Positions 8,301-16,859 of a DNA stretch of 64,000 bases are shown here, piece after piece. The notes beneath the pieces are model-generated. The model searched no databases. It saw only the letters and a list, made by a program, of their open reading frames with translations, and had not been told where the DNA came from. Position 1 is the first letter of the stretch. Each line of letters starts with the position of its first letter. Both the position numbers and the translations under genes were made by a program. The stretch is from the NCBI GenBank assembly GCA_029210045.1, contig JARGNX010000009.1, forward strand, positions 60,311-124,310, in the 5' to 3' direction. The stretch is from Coxiellaceae bacterium. Lineage in GTDB: Bacteria; Pseudomonadota; Gammaproteobacteria; Coxiellales; Coxiellaceae.

Positions 8301-11300
8301 ATGTTGTTTGATTCGCTCTCATTGTCGCAATCACCTTTGCGTCAAAAGATTACTCAAGCTTATTATTTAAATGAAAATGAAGCAGTTGATCGTTTGATTG
8401 ATTTTGCTCGTTTTGATCAGCAGTCAAGTCATCAAGCCGGTGAAACGGCGCGCCGCTTAATTGAGGCCGTGAGAAAAGATGGCAGCAATCGTTCTGGTAT
8501 CGAAGCCTTTATGTATCACTATGACCTGTCATGTGAAGAAGGCATATTATTAATGTGTCTTGCGGAGGCTTTGTTAAGAATCCCTGACAAAGAAACCGAA
8601 AATTTATTAATCGAAGATAAGCTTACCAGTGCTAATTGGGAGGCTCATTTGGGCTCCTCAGAATCGGGTTTTGTTAATGCGGCCACATGGGGCTTAAGCA
8701 TGACCGGTAAGTTGCTTAATAATAAGCAACGCGGTGGCAAGTATATGCAATCGATTTGGCGGCGCATGTTAAAACGTAGCGGTGAACCAGTGATTCGCCG
8801 TGCGGTACGTGAAGTGATGAAAGTATTAACCCAGCAGTTTGTTGTGGGGCGCACTATTGAAGAAGCATTGTCACGTTCAAAAAAACAAGTGAAGCAAGGA
8901 TACAGTTACTCCTATGATATGCTGGGTGAAGCTGCTCGCACACAAGCGGATGCGGATGAATACTTTAAATCCTATCAACATGCGATTGAAGTGGTTGGTC
9001 GAAAAACACAACAGCATGATATTTTTCAGGCGCCGGGTATTTCGGTCAAGTTGTCTGCGCTGCACCCGCGTTACGAATTTGCTAATCAAGAATCCGTAGT
9101 TCCTTATATGGTTGAGCGTTTAAAACAATTAGCCTTATTAGCCAAGCAACACCATGTGAGTTTAACGGTAGATGCTGAAGAAGCTTATCGTTTAGATATC
9201 TCATTAGATATTATTGAGCGCGTATTTGCTGATCCGGATTTAAAGGATTGGCAAGGTTTGGGTTTAGCTATTCAAGCGTATCAAAAGCGCTGTTTTTATT
9301 TAATCGATTGGCTGGTTGATATGGCAAAGCGTCATAATAAAACTTTGCAGGTAAGGTTGGTGAAAGGGGCATATTGGGATACTGAAGTTAAGTTTTCCCA
9401 GGTTGAAGGCTATCAGGATTATCCCGTATTTACACGAAAAATGGGTACCGATGTTAGTTATATTGCCTGCGCCAAAAAATTACTAGCTGCCAATGATGTT
9501 ATTTACCCGCAATTTGCTACGCATAATGCTTATTCTGTTGCGGCGATATTAACATTGATGGGCGATGATGTTCATCGTTATAGATTTGAGTTTCAAAATT
9601 TGCAAGGCATGGGTAAGGCGTTGCACGATACGATTGTTGCAAAGCAAAAATTAAACTTACATTCTCGGATCTATGCGCCTGTTGGTGTGCACGAAGATCT
9701 TCTGCCGTATCTCGTCAGACGTTTATTAGAGAATGGGGCGAACTCATCGTTTGTGAATAAAGTGGTTGATGATGAAACATCCATTGATGATTTAATTGAA
9801 AACCCTATTGATAAGCTCGCTAGCTACAGCGATAAGAAAAATACTCAAATTCCATTGCCTGCTGATTTATATGGCAAGGTAAGAAAAAATTCTGCCGGTA
9901 TAGATTTAACAGATATCCCTGAGTTAAGTGCACTGCATAAAGGTTTAACCGATGCGGGGAAAAATAGCTATGTGTATGGTTGCGAGCATGATAAAAATGC
10001 ATTAATCCCTGTTTATTCGCCAGCGGATAAGCGTTGCCTAGTGGGTGAGGTGCATTATGTTAGTCAGGCTGATGTCTCGCAAGCAATAGAACAAGCCAGT
10101 TCTGCATTTGCGAGTTGGACACGTGGTGATCTAAAGCAACGTGCTGATATTCTAAATGCAATTGCTGATTTGTTAGAGCAGCACAGTGATGAGCTAATGT
10201 TTTTAGCGATTCGCGAAGCGGGAAAAACCGTACCAGATGCGATTGCTGAAATCCGTGAGGCTGTCGATTTTTGTCGCTACTATGCCGCACAAGGCAAGAA
10301 GGTTTTAAAAGTAAAAAATATGCCTGGACCTACAGGCGAAACTAATCAGCTGATGATGCAAGGCCGCGGTGTGGTGTGTTGTATTAGCCCATGGAACTTT
10401 CCAATCGCGATTTTTACTGGTCAAGTCACGGCCGCGTTAATGGCGGGTAACTGTGTACTAGCAAAACCTGCTGAACAAACTTCTTTAGTGGCCATGCGTG
10501 TTGTTGAGTTAATGCATGAGGCCGGTGTGCCAAAAGAAGTATTGCATTGCTTGCCGGGTCGCGGTGAAGATGTGGGTGCTCGCTTGGTGGATGATGAGCG
10601 CGTTGCTGCCGTTATATTTACTGGATCCACTCAAACCGCAAAAGGTATTCAAAAAGCATTGGCTAACCGTCAAGGAGCTATTGTTCCATTGATCGCTGAA
10701 ACTGGCGGTATTAATGCCATGATTGCTGATTCATCTGCGTTACACGAACAGTTGGTAGATGATGTGATCAGTTCCGCATTTGGTAGTGCTGGTCAACGTT
10801 GTTCGGCATTGCGCGTGTTGTTTGTGCAAGAAGAAGCGGCGGATGATGTGATTACCATGTTGAAAGGGGCTATGGCTACTTTGAAGGTCGGTGACCCCGC
10901 CTTATTAAATACTGATGTTGGACCAGTAATTGATCAAGATGCACTCGATATGTTGCAGTCCCATGCGCAGCGTATGGATCAAAAGGCAGAGCTATTGCAT
11001 CGAGTGGAAGTGCCAGCTCATTTAGATGGAAACTTTTTTGCGCCATGCGCTTACTTATTAAAAGACGCTAGTCAATTAGATCGTGAGGTGTTTGGTCCTG
11101 TCTTGCATGTGGTTCGTTACAAGCAGTCTGAGTTGGACAAGACGATTGATGCCATTAATCACTTTGGTTATGGCTTAACTTTTGGTGTGCATAGTCGAAT
11201 TAGTGATGTTGTGGATTACATTACTGACCGTATTGAGGTAGGTAATGTTTATGTTAATCGCAATATGATTGGTGCGGTAGTTGGAGTGCAACCTTTTGGT

Positions 11301-11438
11301 GGTTGTCATCTATCAGGTACTGGTCCAAAGGCTGGTGGACCGCATTATTTACTGCGTTTATGTGATGAAAAAACTATCACAATAAACACTACAGCGGCCG
11401 GTGGTAACGCTAGTTTAATGTCTTTAGGTGATGAATAA
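8301..11438 (+). CDS. putA: Bifunctional proline dehydrogenase / P5C dehydrogenase
   Basis: Oxidises proline to glutamate in two steps, passing electrons to the quinone pool and NAD. The 1045 residues comprise an N-terminal helical arm, an FAD-dependent proline dehydrogenase barrel (~130-480, with GISVKLSALHPRYE and QVRLVKGAYWD) and an aldehyde dehydrogenase domain (~560-1030) with E800 in AETGG and catalytic C834 in GSAGQRCSALR. E. coli PutA (~1320) begins with a ribbon-helix-helix repressor domain; that is missing here, making this the short non-autoregulatory type. ATG 8301 follows GGAGGGG. It stands alone, with the Mip-like gene next. Confidence 0.96.
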   Translation: MLFDSLSLSQSPLRQKITQAYYLNENEAVDRLIDFARFDQQSSHQAGETARRLIEAVRKDGSNRSGIEAFMYHYDLSCEEGILLMCLAEALLRIPDKETENLLIEDKLTSANWEAHLGSSESGFVNAATWGLSMTGKLLNNKQRGGKYMQSIWRRMLKRSGEPVIRRAVREVMKVLTQQFVVGRTIEEALSRSKKQVKQGYSYSYDMLGEAARTQADADEYFKSYQHAIEVVGRKTQQHDIFQAPGISVKLSALHPRYEFANQESVVPYMVERLKQLALLAKQHHVSLTVDAEEAYRLDISLDIIERVFADPDLKDWQGLGLAIQAYQKRCFYLIDWLVDMAKRHNKTLQVRLVKGAYWDTEVKFSQVEGYQDYPVFTRKMGTDVSYIACAKKLLAANDVIYPQFATHNAYSVAAILTLMGDDVHRYRFEFQNLQGMGKALHDTIVAKQKLNLHSRIYAPVGVHEDLLPYLVRRLLENGANSSFVNKVVDDETSIDDLIENPIDKLASYSDKKNTQIPLPADLYGKVRKNSAGIDLTDIPELSALHKGLTDAGKNSYVYGCEHDKNALIPVYSPADKRCLVGEVHYVSQADVSQAIEQASSAFASWTRGDLKQRADILNAIADLLEQHSDELMFLAIREAGKTVPDAIAEIREAVDFCRYYAAQGKKVLKVKNMPGPTGETNQLMMQGRGVVCCISPWNFPIAIFTGQVTAALMAGNCVLAKPAEQTSLVAMRVVELMHEAGVPKEVLHCLPGRGEDVGARLVDDERVAAVIFTGSTQTAKGIQKALANRQGAIVPLIAETGGINAMIADSSALHEQLVDDVISSAFGSAGQRCSALRVLFVQEEAADDVITMLKGAMATLKVGDPALLNTDVGPVIDQDALDMLQSHAQRMDQKAELLHRVEVPAHLDGNFFAPCAYLLKDASQLDREVFGPVLHVVRYKQSELDKTIDAINHFGYGLTFGVHSRISDVVDYITDRIEVGNVYVNRNMIGAVVGVQPFGGCHLSGTGPKAGGPHYLLRLCDEKTITINTTAAGGNASLMSLGDE

Positions 11439-11488
11439 GGTGTGCTACACTTGCCCCTCACTTGTTGTGATTTAAGGAGAAACTCGAT

Positions 11489-12187
11489 ATGAAACTTGTT
11501 AAGCTAGTGGCGATGGCTACTGTTATAGCGACTGTTAGTGTGACGGCGCAAGCAGCGGCTACCACGAAGTTAACCAACCAAACTGATAAAACCAGTTACG
11601 CTATGGGCCTAGAAACGGGTATGGCATTGAAGTCTCATGAGGCTAAAATCAATCCTACTGCTTTTTCTCAAGGTTTAACTGATGGCATTAACGGTAATAA
11701 ACCATTAATGACCAAAGACGAAGTCAGTTCAACTTTGCGTGCTTTCCAGCAACAGAGCATTAAGAAAATGCAAAAGAAGCTTGGTGCATTAGCAAAAGTT
11801 AATCAGGCAGCAGGCCAAAAATACTTAGCTGCGAATAAAGCTAAATCAGGTGTGGTTACATTGCCTAATGGATTGCAGTATAAAGTTTTAACACCAGGTA
11901 AAGGTGCTAAACCTACAGCTAAAGACAAAGTCACCGTTAATTACGAAGGTAAGTTAATTGGTGGTAAAGTTTTTGATAGCTCATACAAGCGTGGTAAGCC
12001 AGCTCAATTCCCAGTGAGTGGCGTGATCCCTGGTTGGACACAAGCATTACAGTTAATGAAAACCGGTGCTACTTGGATGGTGTATATCCCAGCTAAGTTA
12101 GCTTACGGCGTACGTGGTGTTCCAGGTGTTATTGGACCAAACCAAACGTTAATTTTTAAAGTTAATTTGATCAAAATTAACTCGTAA
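11489..12187 (+). CDS. Mip-like FKBP-type peptidyl-prolyl isomerase
   Basis: Periplasmic or outer-membrane prolyl isomerase, 232 residues. It has a signal peptide (MKLVKLVAMATVIATVSVTAQAA), an N-terminal dimerisation domain with a long helix (~25-120: TSYAMGLETGMALK, QQQSIKKMQKK), and a C-terminal FKBP domain with VTVNYEGKLIGGKVFDSS and PGWTQALQLMKTGATWMVYIPAKLAYG. Length and layout match Legionella Mip (about 233) and FkpA. AAGGAG lies upstream of ATG 11489 and a good terminator follows. In Legionella and Coxiella the Mip protein aids intracellular infection; whether that applies here is inference. Confidence 0.9.
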   Translation: MKLVKLVAMATVIATVSVTAQAAATTKLTNQTDKTSYAMGLETGMALKSHEAKINPTAFSQGLTDGINGNKPLMTKDEVSSTLRAFQQQSIKKMQKKLGALAKVNQAAGQKYLAANKAKSGVVTLPNGLQYKVLTPGKGAKPTAKDKVTVNYEGKLIGGKVFDSSYKRGKPAQFPVSGVIPGWTQALQLMKTGATWMVYIPAKLAYGVRGVPGVIGPNQTLIFKVNLIKINS

Positions 12188-12200
12188 TACTGTCATTATT

Positions 12201-12234
12201 GGCCGCTCTGCATTTGATGGAGTGGCCATTTTCC
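12201..12234 (+). terminator. Rho-independent terminator after the Mip-like gene
   Basis: GGCCGCTC (12201-12208) pairs with GAGTGGCC (12220-12227), an 8-base stem with one G-U pair and 11-base loop, followed by ATTTT. It begins 13 bases past the stop codon. Confidence 0.75.
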
Positions 12235-12405
12235 CACATATTGTGCTTTAAATTACTGACCGTGAAACTCCAATATTCTGGTCATTGTTTTGCCAGAGTT
12301 ACATACTTAATGCTGAAATCGTGTAGATATTTCATTTTAGTAAACCACTAAAAGCCAATGAGTTACTGCGGTTACTTAAATAAAAAATTCAGCTTTAAAA
12401 TAAAT

Positions 12406-12461
12406 CAGAGTGTTACATCAATCCATCACTATTGATTATATTTATATTATATAACACACTG
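12406..12461. repeat. Nested inverted repeats in the pilA upstream region
   Basis: Outer arms CAGAGTGTTA (12406-12415) and TAACACACTG (12452-12461) pair with one mismatch, and inner arms ATCAAT (12417-12422) and ATTGAT (12431-12436) lie inside them. The stretch 12235-12590 between the Mip-like gene and pilA holds no gene that I can support and is very AT-rich; this nested dyad and the promoter at 12501-12541 are its only recognisable content. Confidence 0.4.
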
Positions 12462-12500
12462 AATCAGCATGGATAACTGCATATTTTATTTAAAAAAATA

Positions 12501-12541
12501 TTGGAACCAGTACATTTCGTGTACTATATTGTCCATAGTAC
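12501..12541 (+). promoter_or_regulatory. Putative pilA promoter with overlapping dyads
   Basis: TTGGAA (12501-12506) and TATATT (12525-12530), spaced 18 bases, form a plausible sigma-70 promoter. Two perfect palindromes overlap it: AGTACA-N5-TGTACT at 12509-12525 and GTACTAT-N7-ATAGTAC at 12521-12541. They share the GTACT half-site and cannot both pair at once, suggesting paired operator sites or alternative hairpins. No sigma-54 promoter of the Pseudomonas pilA type is evident. Confidence 0.45.
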
Positions 12542-12590
12542 TTTTAGGAGACATGTGTGGGAAAGGAAATTAATGGGGAGGACCATTCAA

Positions 12591-13016
12591 ATGAGAACTT
12601 TTACCAATAAGGGCTTTACCTTATTAGAACTTTTGATCGCTATTGCTATTGTTGCTATTTTGGCGGCTGTAGCTATTCCATCATATTTACATTACATGAC
12701 CAAGTCACATATGAGTGAAGTGGTTTCAGCTGCTGACCGATACAAAGTAGCTGTTGCGGAGTGCCTGGAACATAATGCCGGTACAGCAACAACATGTGAT
12801 GCAGGTGCAGATGGGATCCCAGCTGCTGTAACCAGTGGTTCGGGTAATATCAATACTATTGCAGTTGCTGACGGCGTTATTACAGCAACACCTAGAGCAC
12901 AAAATGGGCTTGCAGCGACAGACACTTATGTTCTGACGCCAACTTGGAGCTCAACCAACGGTACAAGTTGGGCTGCTACTGGTGGCGCATGCACAAATGA
13001 TTTAGTGAATTGTTAA
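12591..13016 (+). CDS. pilA: Major type IV pilin (PilA)
   Basis: Main pilus subunit, 141 residues before processing. It has a short basic leader MRTFTNKG, then the type IVa core FTLLELLIAIAIVAILAAVA with Glu at +5, cut after Gly by prepilin peptidase. The mature chain continues through IPSYLHYMTKSHMSE. Cys residues at AECLEH and TTCDAG and the C-terminal CTNDLVNC suggest disulphide loops. ATG 12591 is chosen because GGGAGG (12575-12580) precedes it and it gives a normal leader. A strong terminator follows, allowing more pilin than pilBC transcript. Confidence 0.93.
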   Translation: MRTFTNKGFTLLELLIAIAIVAILAAVAIPSYLHYMTKSHMSEVVSAADRYKVAVAECLEHNAGTATTCDAGADGIPAAVTSGSGNINTIAVADGVITATPRAQNGLAATDTYVLTPTWSSTNGTSWAATGGACTNDLVNC

Positions 13017-13104
13017 TAGGTATATAAACGACGGGGGAGAAAGTACATAAGCTAAAGAAGACTTCAGTCTAAAGCGCGGACCTAAATCAGGGAGAAACAA
13101 GCCG

Positions 13105-13155
13105 AAGGCCCTGCTGTTATCCGGAATGTCAGACCTGATAACAGCAGGGCCTTTT
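13105..13155 (+). terminator. Strong Rho-independent terminator between pilA and pilB
   Basis: AAGGCCCTGCTGTTATC (13105-13121) is exactly complementary to GATAACAGCAGGGCCTT (13137-13153), a 17-base stem with a 15-base loop ending in CCTTTT. It probably ends most pilA transcripts before pilB. Confidence 0.92.
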
Positions 13156-13185
13156 AACATGAGCATATTGATTGGGCGGTGAAGT

Positions 13186-14892
13186 ATGCAAGATTTATTT
13201 GAACAACTAGTTGCACACCAAATTAGTACTGAGGACCAGTTAGAGCAATACCATCAGGCATCTCAAAAATCTGATGATAAGTGGTTAAGTCATTTATTAA
13301 AAGATGAATCGGTCAATTACAAAAAACTAGCAGAAATACTCAGTTCTCATTTTGGCTACCCTTTATTTGATTTATCCTGTTTTGATCCAGGCTATATTGT
13401 AGCCAACCTCTTAGAAAGCAGTATTGTAACAAAATCTCAAGGTTTGCCATTATACGAAAGTGAGCAACATATTGTGCTAGCAGTTGCAGATCCTACTTTA
13501 CAGTTATTAGAAGAATTAGAATTTTTATCAGAAAAAGACATTGAGATTGTTATTGTTACTCAGCCAATGTTGTTAGCTGCTATGAAGCATGTTCAAACAG
13601 ATGATATTGCTTCATTGTCTGACTTAACAGGTGAAGATGATGATGATTTTGAAGGCTTTGATGATGTGGATTTTAGTGCGTACCAAGAAGATCAAGGTGA
13701 GGCTAGTGAGGCAGATGTTAATGATACACCGGTTGTTAAGTTTGTTAATAAGATTCTAATAGATGCTATACGCAGTGCTTCATCAGATATTCATATTGAG
13801 CCATATGAAAAAATGTATCGAGTGCGTTACCGTCAAGATGGAATATTATATGAAGTGTCGCAACCACCATTGCAGTTATCAAGTGCGATAGTCGCGCGAT
13901 TAAAGGTAATGTCAAATTTAGATATATCAGAGCGCCGCATGCCTCAAGATGGTCGTTTTAAATTGAATCTATCTAAACAAAAATCAGTGGATTTTCGTAT
14001 TAGTACGTGTCCAACCTTATATGGTGAAAAAGTTGTGATGCGGATTCTGGATTCAGCAGGCGCATTAATAGATACTTCTCAGTTGGGATTTGAAGAAAGA
14101 CAAACTGCTATTTATTTGAATGAAATAAAGGCATCACATGGCATGATTTTAGTGACAGGTCCAACGGGCAGTGGAAAAACAGTCACGCTTTATAATGGGT
14201 TAAATATGCTTAATGATTCTGAAAGAAATATATCCACCATTGAGGATCCGGTAGAAATTAATATGGAAGGTATTAATCAGGTACAAGTGAATGTTAAGTC
14301 AGGTATGACGTTTGCAGGGGCTTTAAGGTCATTTCTACGTCAAGACCCCGATGTGATTATGCTGGGAGAAATTCGAGATTTAGAGACTGCCGAGATTGCT
14401 ATTAAGGCAGCGCAGACGGGTCACTTAGTGTTGAGTACTTTGCATACTAATAGTGCACCTGAAACGTTAACCCGGTTAGTGAATATGGGCGTTGCATCGT
14501 TTAATATAGCTAGTTCAGTTAACTTGGTAATGGCGCAACGCTTGGTCCGTAAGTTGTGTCAAAAATGTAAAAAGAAAGCGGATATACCTGATAACGCGTT
14601 ATTGGAGGCGGGTTTTACTGAAGAAGAGGTTAAGGAAGGTATCGAGGTGTTTCAGCCAAATGGTTGCAAAGAGTGCGCGCAGGGTAAGGGATATAAAGGC
14701 CGCTTAGGGATATATGAAATGATGCCGATTACAAATGAATTAGGTCGCTTGATTATGGATGGCGGCAACGCTATTCAAATTTTGGATCTTGCGGTTTCTC
14801 AGGGTATGAATACATTGAGGCGATCGGGTTTAAATAAAGTAAAAATGGGTTTAACGAGCTTGGATGAGGTTAATCGGGTGGTTACGTTATGA
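13186..14892 (+). CDS. pilB: Type IV pilus extension ATPase PilB
   Basis: Cytoplasmic hexameric ATPase that drives pilus assembly. The 568 residues hold an N-terminal GspE-N/MshEN-like domain (~1-150), an acidic linker rich in Asp/Glu (~145-175), and the secretion ATPase core: Walker A GPTGSGKT at 325-332, an Asp-box region IEDPVEI, Walker B DVIMLGEIRDLET and the histidine-box GHLVLSTLHTN. A tetracysteine zinc site follows (CQKC and CKEC), typical of PilB/GspE and absent from PilT. The stop overlaps the start of pilC by four bases. Confidence 0.96.
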   Translation: MQDLFEQLVAHQISTEDQLEQYHQASQKSDDKWLSHLLKDESVNYKKLAEILSSHFGYPLFDLSCFDPGYIVANLLESSIVTKSQGLPLYESEQHIVLAVADPTLQLLEELEFLSEKDIEIVIVTQPMLLAAMKHVQTDDIASLSDLTGEDDDDFEGFDDVDFSAYQEDQGEASEADVNDTPVVKFVNKILIDAIRSASSDIHIEPYEKMYRVRYRQDGILYEVSQPPLQLSSAIVARLKVMSNLDISERRMPQDGRFKLNLSKQKSVDFRISTCPTLYGEKVVMRILDSAGALIDTSQLGFEERQTAIYLNEIKASHGMILVTGPTGSGKTVTLYNGLNMLNDSERNISTIEDPVEINMEGINQVQVNVKSGMTFAGALRSFLRQDPDVIMLGEIRDLETAEIAIKAAQTGHLVLSTLHTNSAPETLTRLVNMGVASFNIASSVNLVMAQRLVRKLCQKCKKKADIPDNALLEAGFTEEEVKEGIEVFQPNGCKECAQGKGYKGRLGIYEMMPITNELGRLIMDGGNAIQILDLAVSQGMNTLRRSGLNKVKMGLTSLDEVNRVVTL

Positions 14893-16112
14893 GTAATGGA
14901 CATAAAGTTGAGTACCGTACTTTTGTATGGCACGGGATTAATAAGCGTGGCGTGGAGGTTAAAGGTCAATTTTATGCGGAGACTCAGCAGGCAGTAGAGG
15001 CGCAATTGCTGCATCAAGGGATCGAAATATCTGAAATTAAGATGAAGCCCAAATGGATGGAGATTGGTGGTGCTGGAAGAATAAAGAATGAAGATATTGT
15101 TATGTTTACTCGGCAGATGTCTACGATGGTTATCTCAGGTATCCCATTGGTTCAGGCCTTAGAGATTGTTGCTGGTGGGCTGGAAAACCGCTCAATGCAA
15201 GCTGTAGTGATGACAATTCGCAACGATGTTTCAAGTGGTACGACCTTTGCGGATGCTTTAAGAAAGCACCCAAAACAATTTGGTACATTATATTTTAATT
15301 TAGTTAAAGCAGGTGAGCAATCAGGGGTGTTAGACACTGTATTGGCTCAATTGGCTGCTTATATGGAAAACGTGCAAATGATGCGAGGGCGAGTTAAAAA
15401 AGCGCTATTTTACCCTGTTGTTATGTTGGTAGTCACTTTAGGAATCTCGACGTTACTATTAGGCTTTGTGGTACCACAATTCCAAGATTTATTTGGATCA
15501 TTTGGCGCGGATTTACCGTTTGCTACCCAAGTCGTTATTAACCTGTCTGACTTTGTGCAAGGCTATTGGTGGATGATAATTATAGTTGTGGTAGGCTTGA
15601 TCATTGCTCATGTTAATATCAAAAAGCGATCGGAGCCCTACGCTTTTCTCTTAGATAAGATCGCATTAAAAGTATTTCTGTTTGGTGATTTAAACCGCAA
15701 ATCAATTATTGCACGTTGTATGCGCACCTTGGCGATAACGTTAGCAGCTGGTACACCACTGGTTGAAGCTCTGGATGCTGTAGCTGATGTAGCGAGTAAC
15801 AGAGTCTATAGTAAGGCTATCTTGCAAATTAAAGAAGATGTAACGGCTGGTCAACCTATTTTCTTATCAATGAGTACAACGCGGCTATTTCCCAATATGG
15901 TGATACAAATGGTAAGTATCGGTGAGAAGGCGGGTGAATTAGAAGCAATGTTAACTAAAATTGCAGATTTTTATGATGAACAAGTTCAAGCGATGGTGGA
16001 TGGGTTGAGTACATTAATTGAGCCTGTAATGATTGTTGTGCTTGGTACCATTATTGGTGGTTTTGTGGTAAGTATGTACTTGCCTATATTCCAATTAGGT
16101 ACAGTAATCTAG
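14889..16112 (+). CDS. pilC: Type IV pilus inner-membrane platform protein PilC
   Basis: Polytopic platform protein linking PilB and PilT to the growing pilus. The 407 residues contain two GspF/T2SSF domains: the first near 70-195 (MFTRQMSTMVISGIPLVQAL) and its repeat near 275-400 (ARCMRTLAITLAAGTPLVEAL), each followed by hydrophobic helices such as ALFYPVVMLVVTLGIS and MIVVLGTIIGGFVVSMY. The length is normal. ATG 14889 overlaps the pilB stop by four bases, indicating translational coupling. The prepilin peptidase gene pilD, which often follows, is absent here. Confidence 0.96.
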   Translation: MSNGHKVEYRTFVWHGINKRGVEVKGQFYAETQQAVEAQLLHQGIEISEIKMKPKWMEIGGAGRIKNEDIVMFTRQMSTMVISGIPLVQALEIVAGGLENRSMQAVVMTIRNDVSSGTTFADALRKHPKQFGTLYFNLVKAGEQSGVLDTVLAQLAAYMENVQMMRGRVKKALFYPVVMLVVTLGISTLLLGFVVPQFQDLFGSFGADLPFATQVVINLSDFVQGYWWMIIIVVVGLIIAHVNIKKRSEPYAFLLDKIALKVFLFGDLNRKSIIARCMRTLAITLAAGTPLVEALDAVADVASNRVYSKAILQIKEDVTAGQPIFLSMSTTRLFPNMVIQMVSIGEKAGELEAMLTKIADFYDEQVQAMVDGLSTLIEPVMIVVLGTIIGGFVVSMYLPIFQLGTVI

Positions 16113-16121
16113 GAGGTAAGT

Positions 16122-16523
16122 ATGAAGTTTCAGCGTGCTTTTACATTAATGGAATTGGTAATTACTGTTGCGATAGTTGCGATTTTAGCGGCTGTTGCTA
16201 TTCCTACATTTAATAGCTATTTGCTAAAAAGTCATCGCAGTGATGCTTATTCTTCTTTATTGTCAATGCAGCTAGCTGAAGAGCGTTACCGCGCTAGTAA
16301 TACATCGTATGGCACACTTGCGCAAGTATGGAATGGGGTAACCGCTACGGAGGGTGGGCGATACACATTGGCTGTGTCGAATACTTCAGCCACAACCTAT
16401 ACGTTAACAGCTACAGCAGTTGGCGGACAAGCATCCGATAGTGAAGATGGAACATCATGTGCCACATTAACGATTACTTATAGTGCCGGTGTTGAATCCA
16501 AAACACCTGCAGCTTGTTGGTAG
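16122..16523 (+). CDS. pilE: PilE-like type IV pilin
   Basis: A 133-residue prepilin with leader MKFQRA and core FTLMELVITVAIVAILAAVA carrying Glu at +5. The body (SHRSDAYSSLLSMQLAEERYR, then a Tyr/Thr/Ala-rich strand region and two Cys, one in AACW at the end) resembles the PilE family of minor pilins. Oddly the residue before the cleavage point is Ala rather than the usual Gly. GGAGG precedes ATG 16122, nine bases after pilC. It probably shares the pilBC transcript; it could be a second major-type pilin instead. Confidence 0.85.
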   Translation: MKFQRAFTLMELVITVAIVAILAAVAIPTFNSYLLKSHRSDAYSSLLSMQLAEERYRASNTSYGTLAQVWNGVTATEGGRYTLAVSNTSATTYTLTATAVGGQASDSEDGTSCATLTITYSAGVESKTPAACW

Positions 16524-16533
16524 AAGGAAAGGT

Positions 16534-16857
16534 ATGCATAAACTAAATCTTATAATAGCGGACAAAAAACAATTATATCAAAGCTATATGCCATTTGTTT
16601 TACAGGGAGGCTTGTTTATTCCCACCAATGACGAACTTGAGTTGGACCAGACGGTTGATTTAAATTTAGAATTGATAGGTGCAAAGTATCAAGTCGTGTC
16701 AAAGGTGGTTTGGAAGACACCACCTGCTGTGGTAGGAAGAACGCGTCCTGCTGGGGTAGGTGTTCAGTTCTCAATGGATCAAGAAAAGATACGTAATGAA
16801 ATTGAGACACAGTTAGCTGGTTATAGTCCCTCAGATGTTGAACGATTTACCTTCTAG
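16534..16857 (+). CDS. pilZ: PilZ-domain type IV pilus protein
   Basis: A 107-residue cytoplasmic protein matching the founding PilZ protein of type IV pilus systems: YMPFVLQGGLFIPT near the N-terminus, VVSKVVWKTPP, RPAGVGVQF, and IETQLAG near the end. Proteins of this PilZ subtype usually lack the RxxxR c-di-GMP motif, and none is visible here; they act with FimX and PilB. ATG 16534 follows AAGGAAAGG and lies 10 bases after the pilE-like gene; an upstream in-frame ATG at 16483 overlaps that gene in another frame and is not supported. Confidence 0.9.
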   Translation: MHKLNLIIADKKQLYQSYMPFVLQGGLFIPTNDELELDQTVDLNLELIGAKYQVVSKVVWKTPPAVVGRTRPAGVGVQFSMDQEKIRNEIETQLAGYSPSDVERFTF

Positions 16858-16859
16858 TT

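Noticed and set aside
12235..12590. Sigma-54 promoter for pilA
   Set aside because: No GG-N10-GC element with the TGGCAC/TTGC flanks was found.
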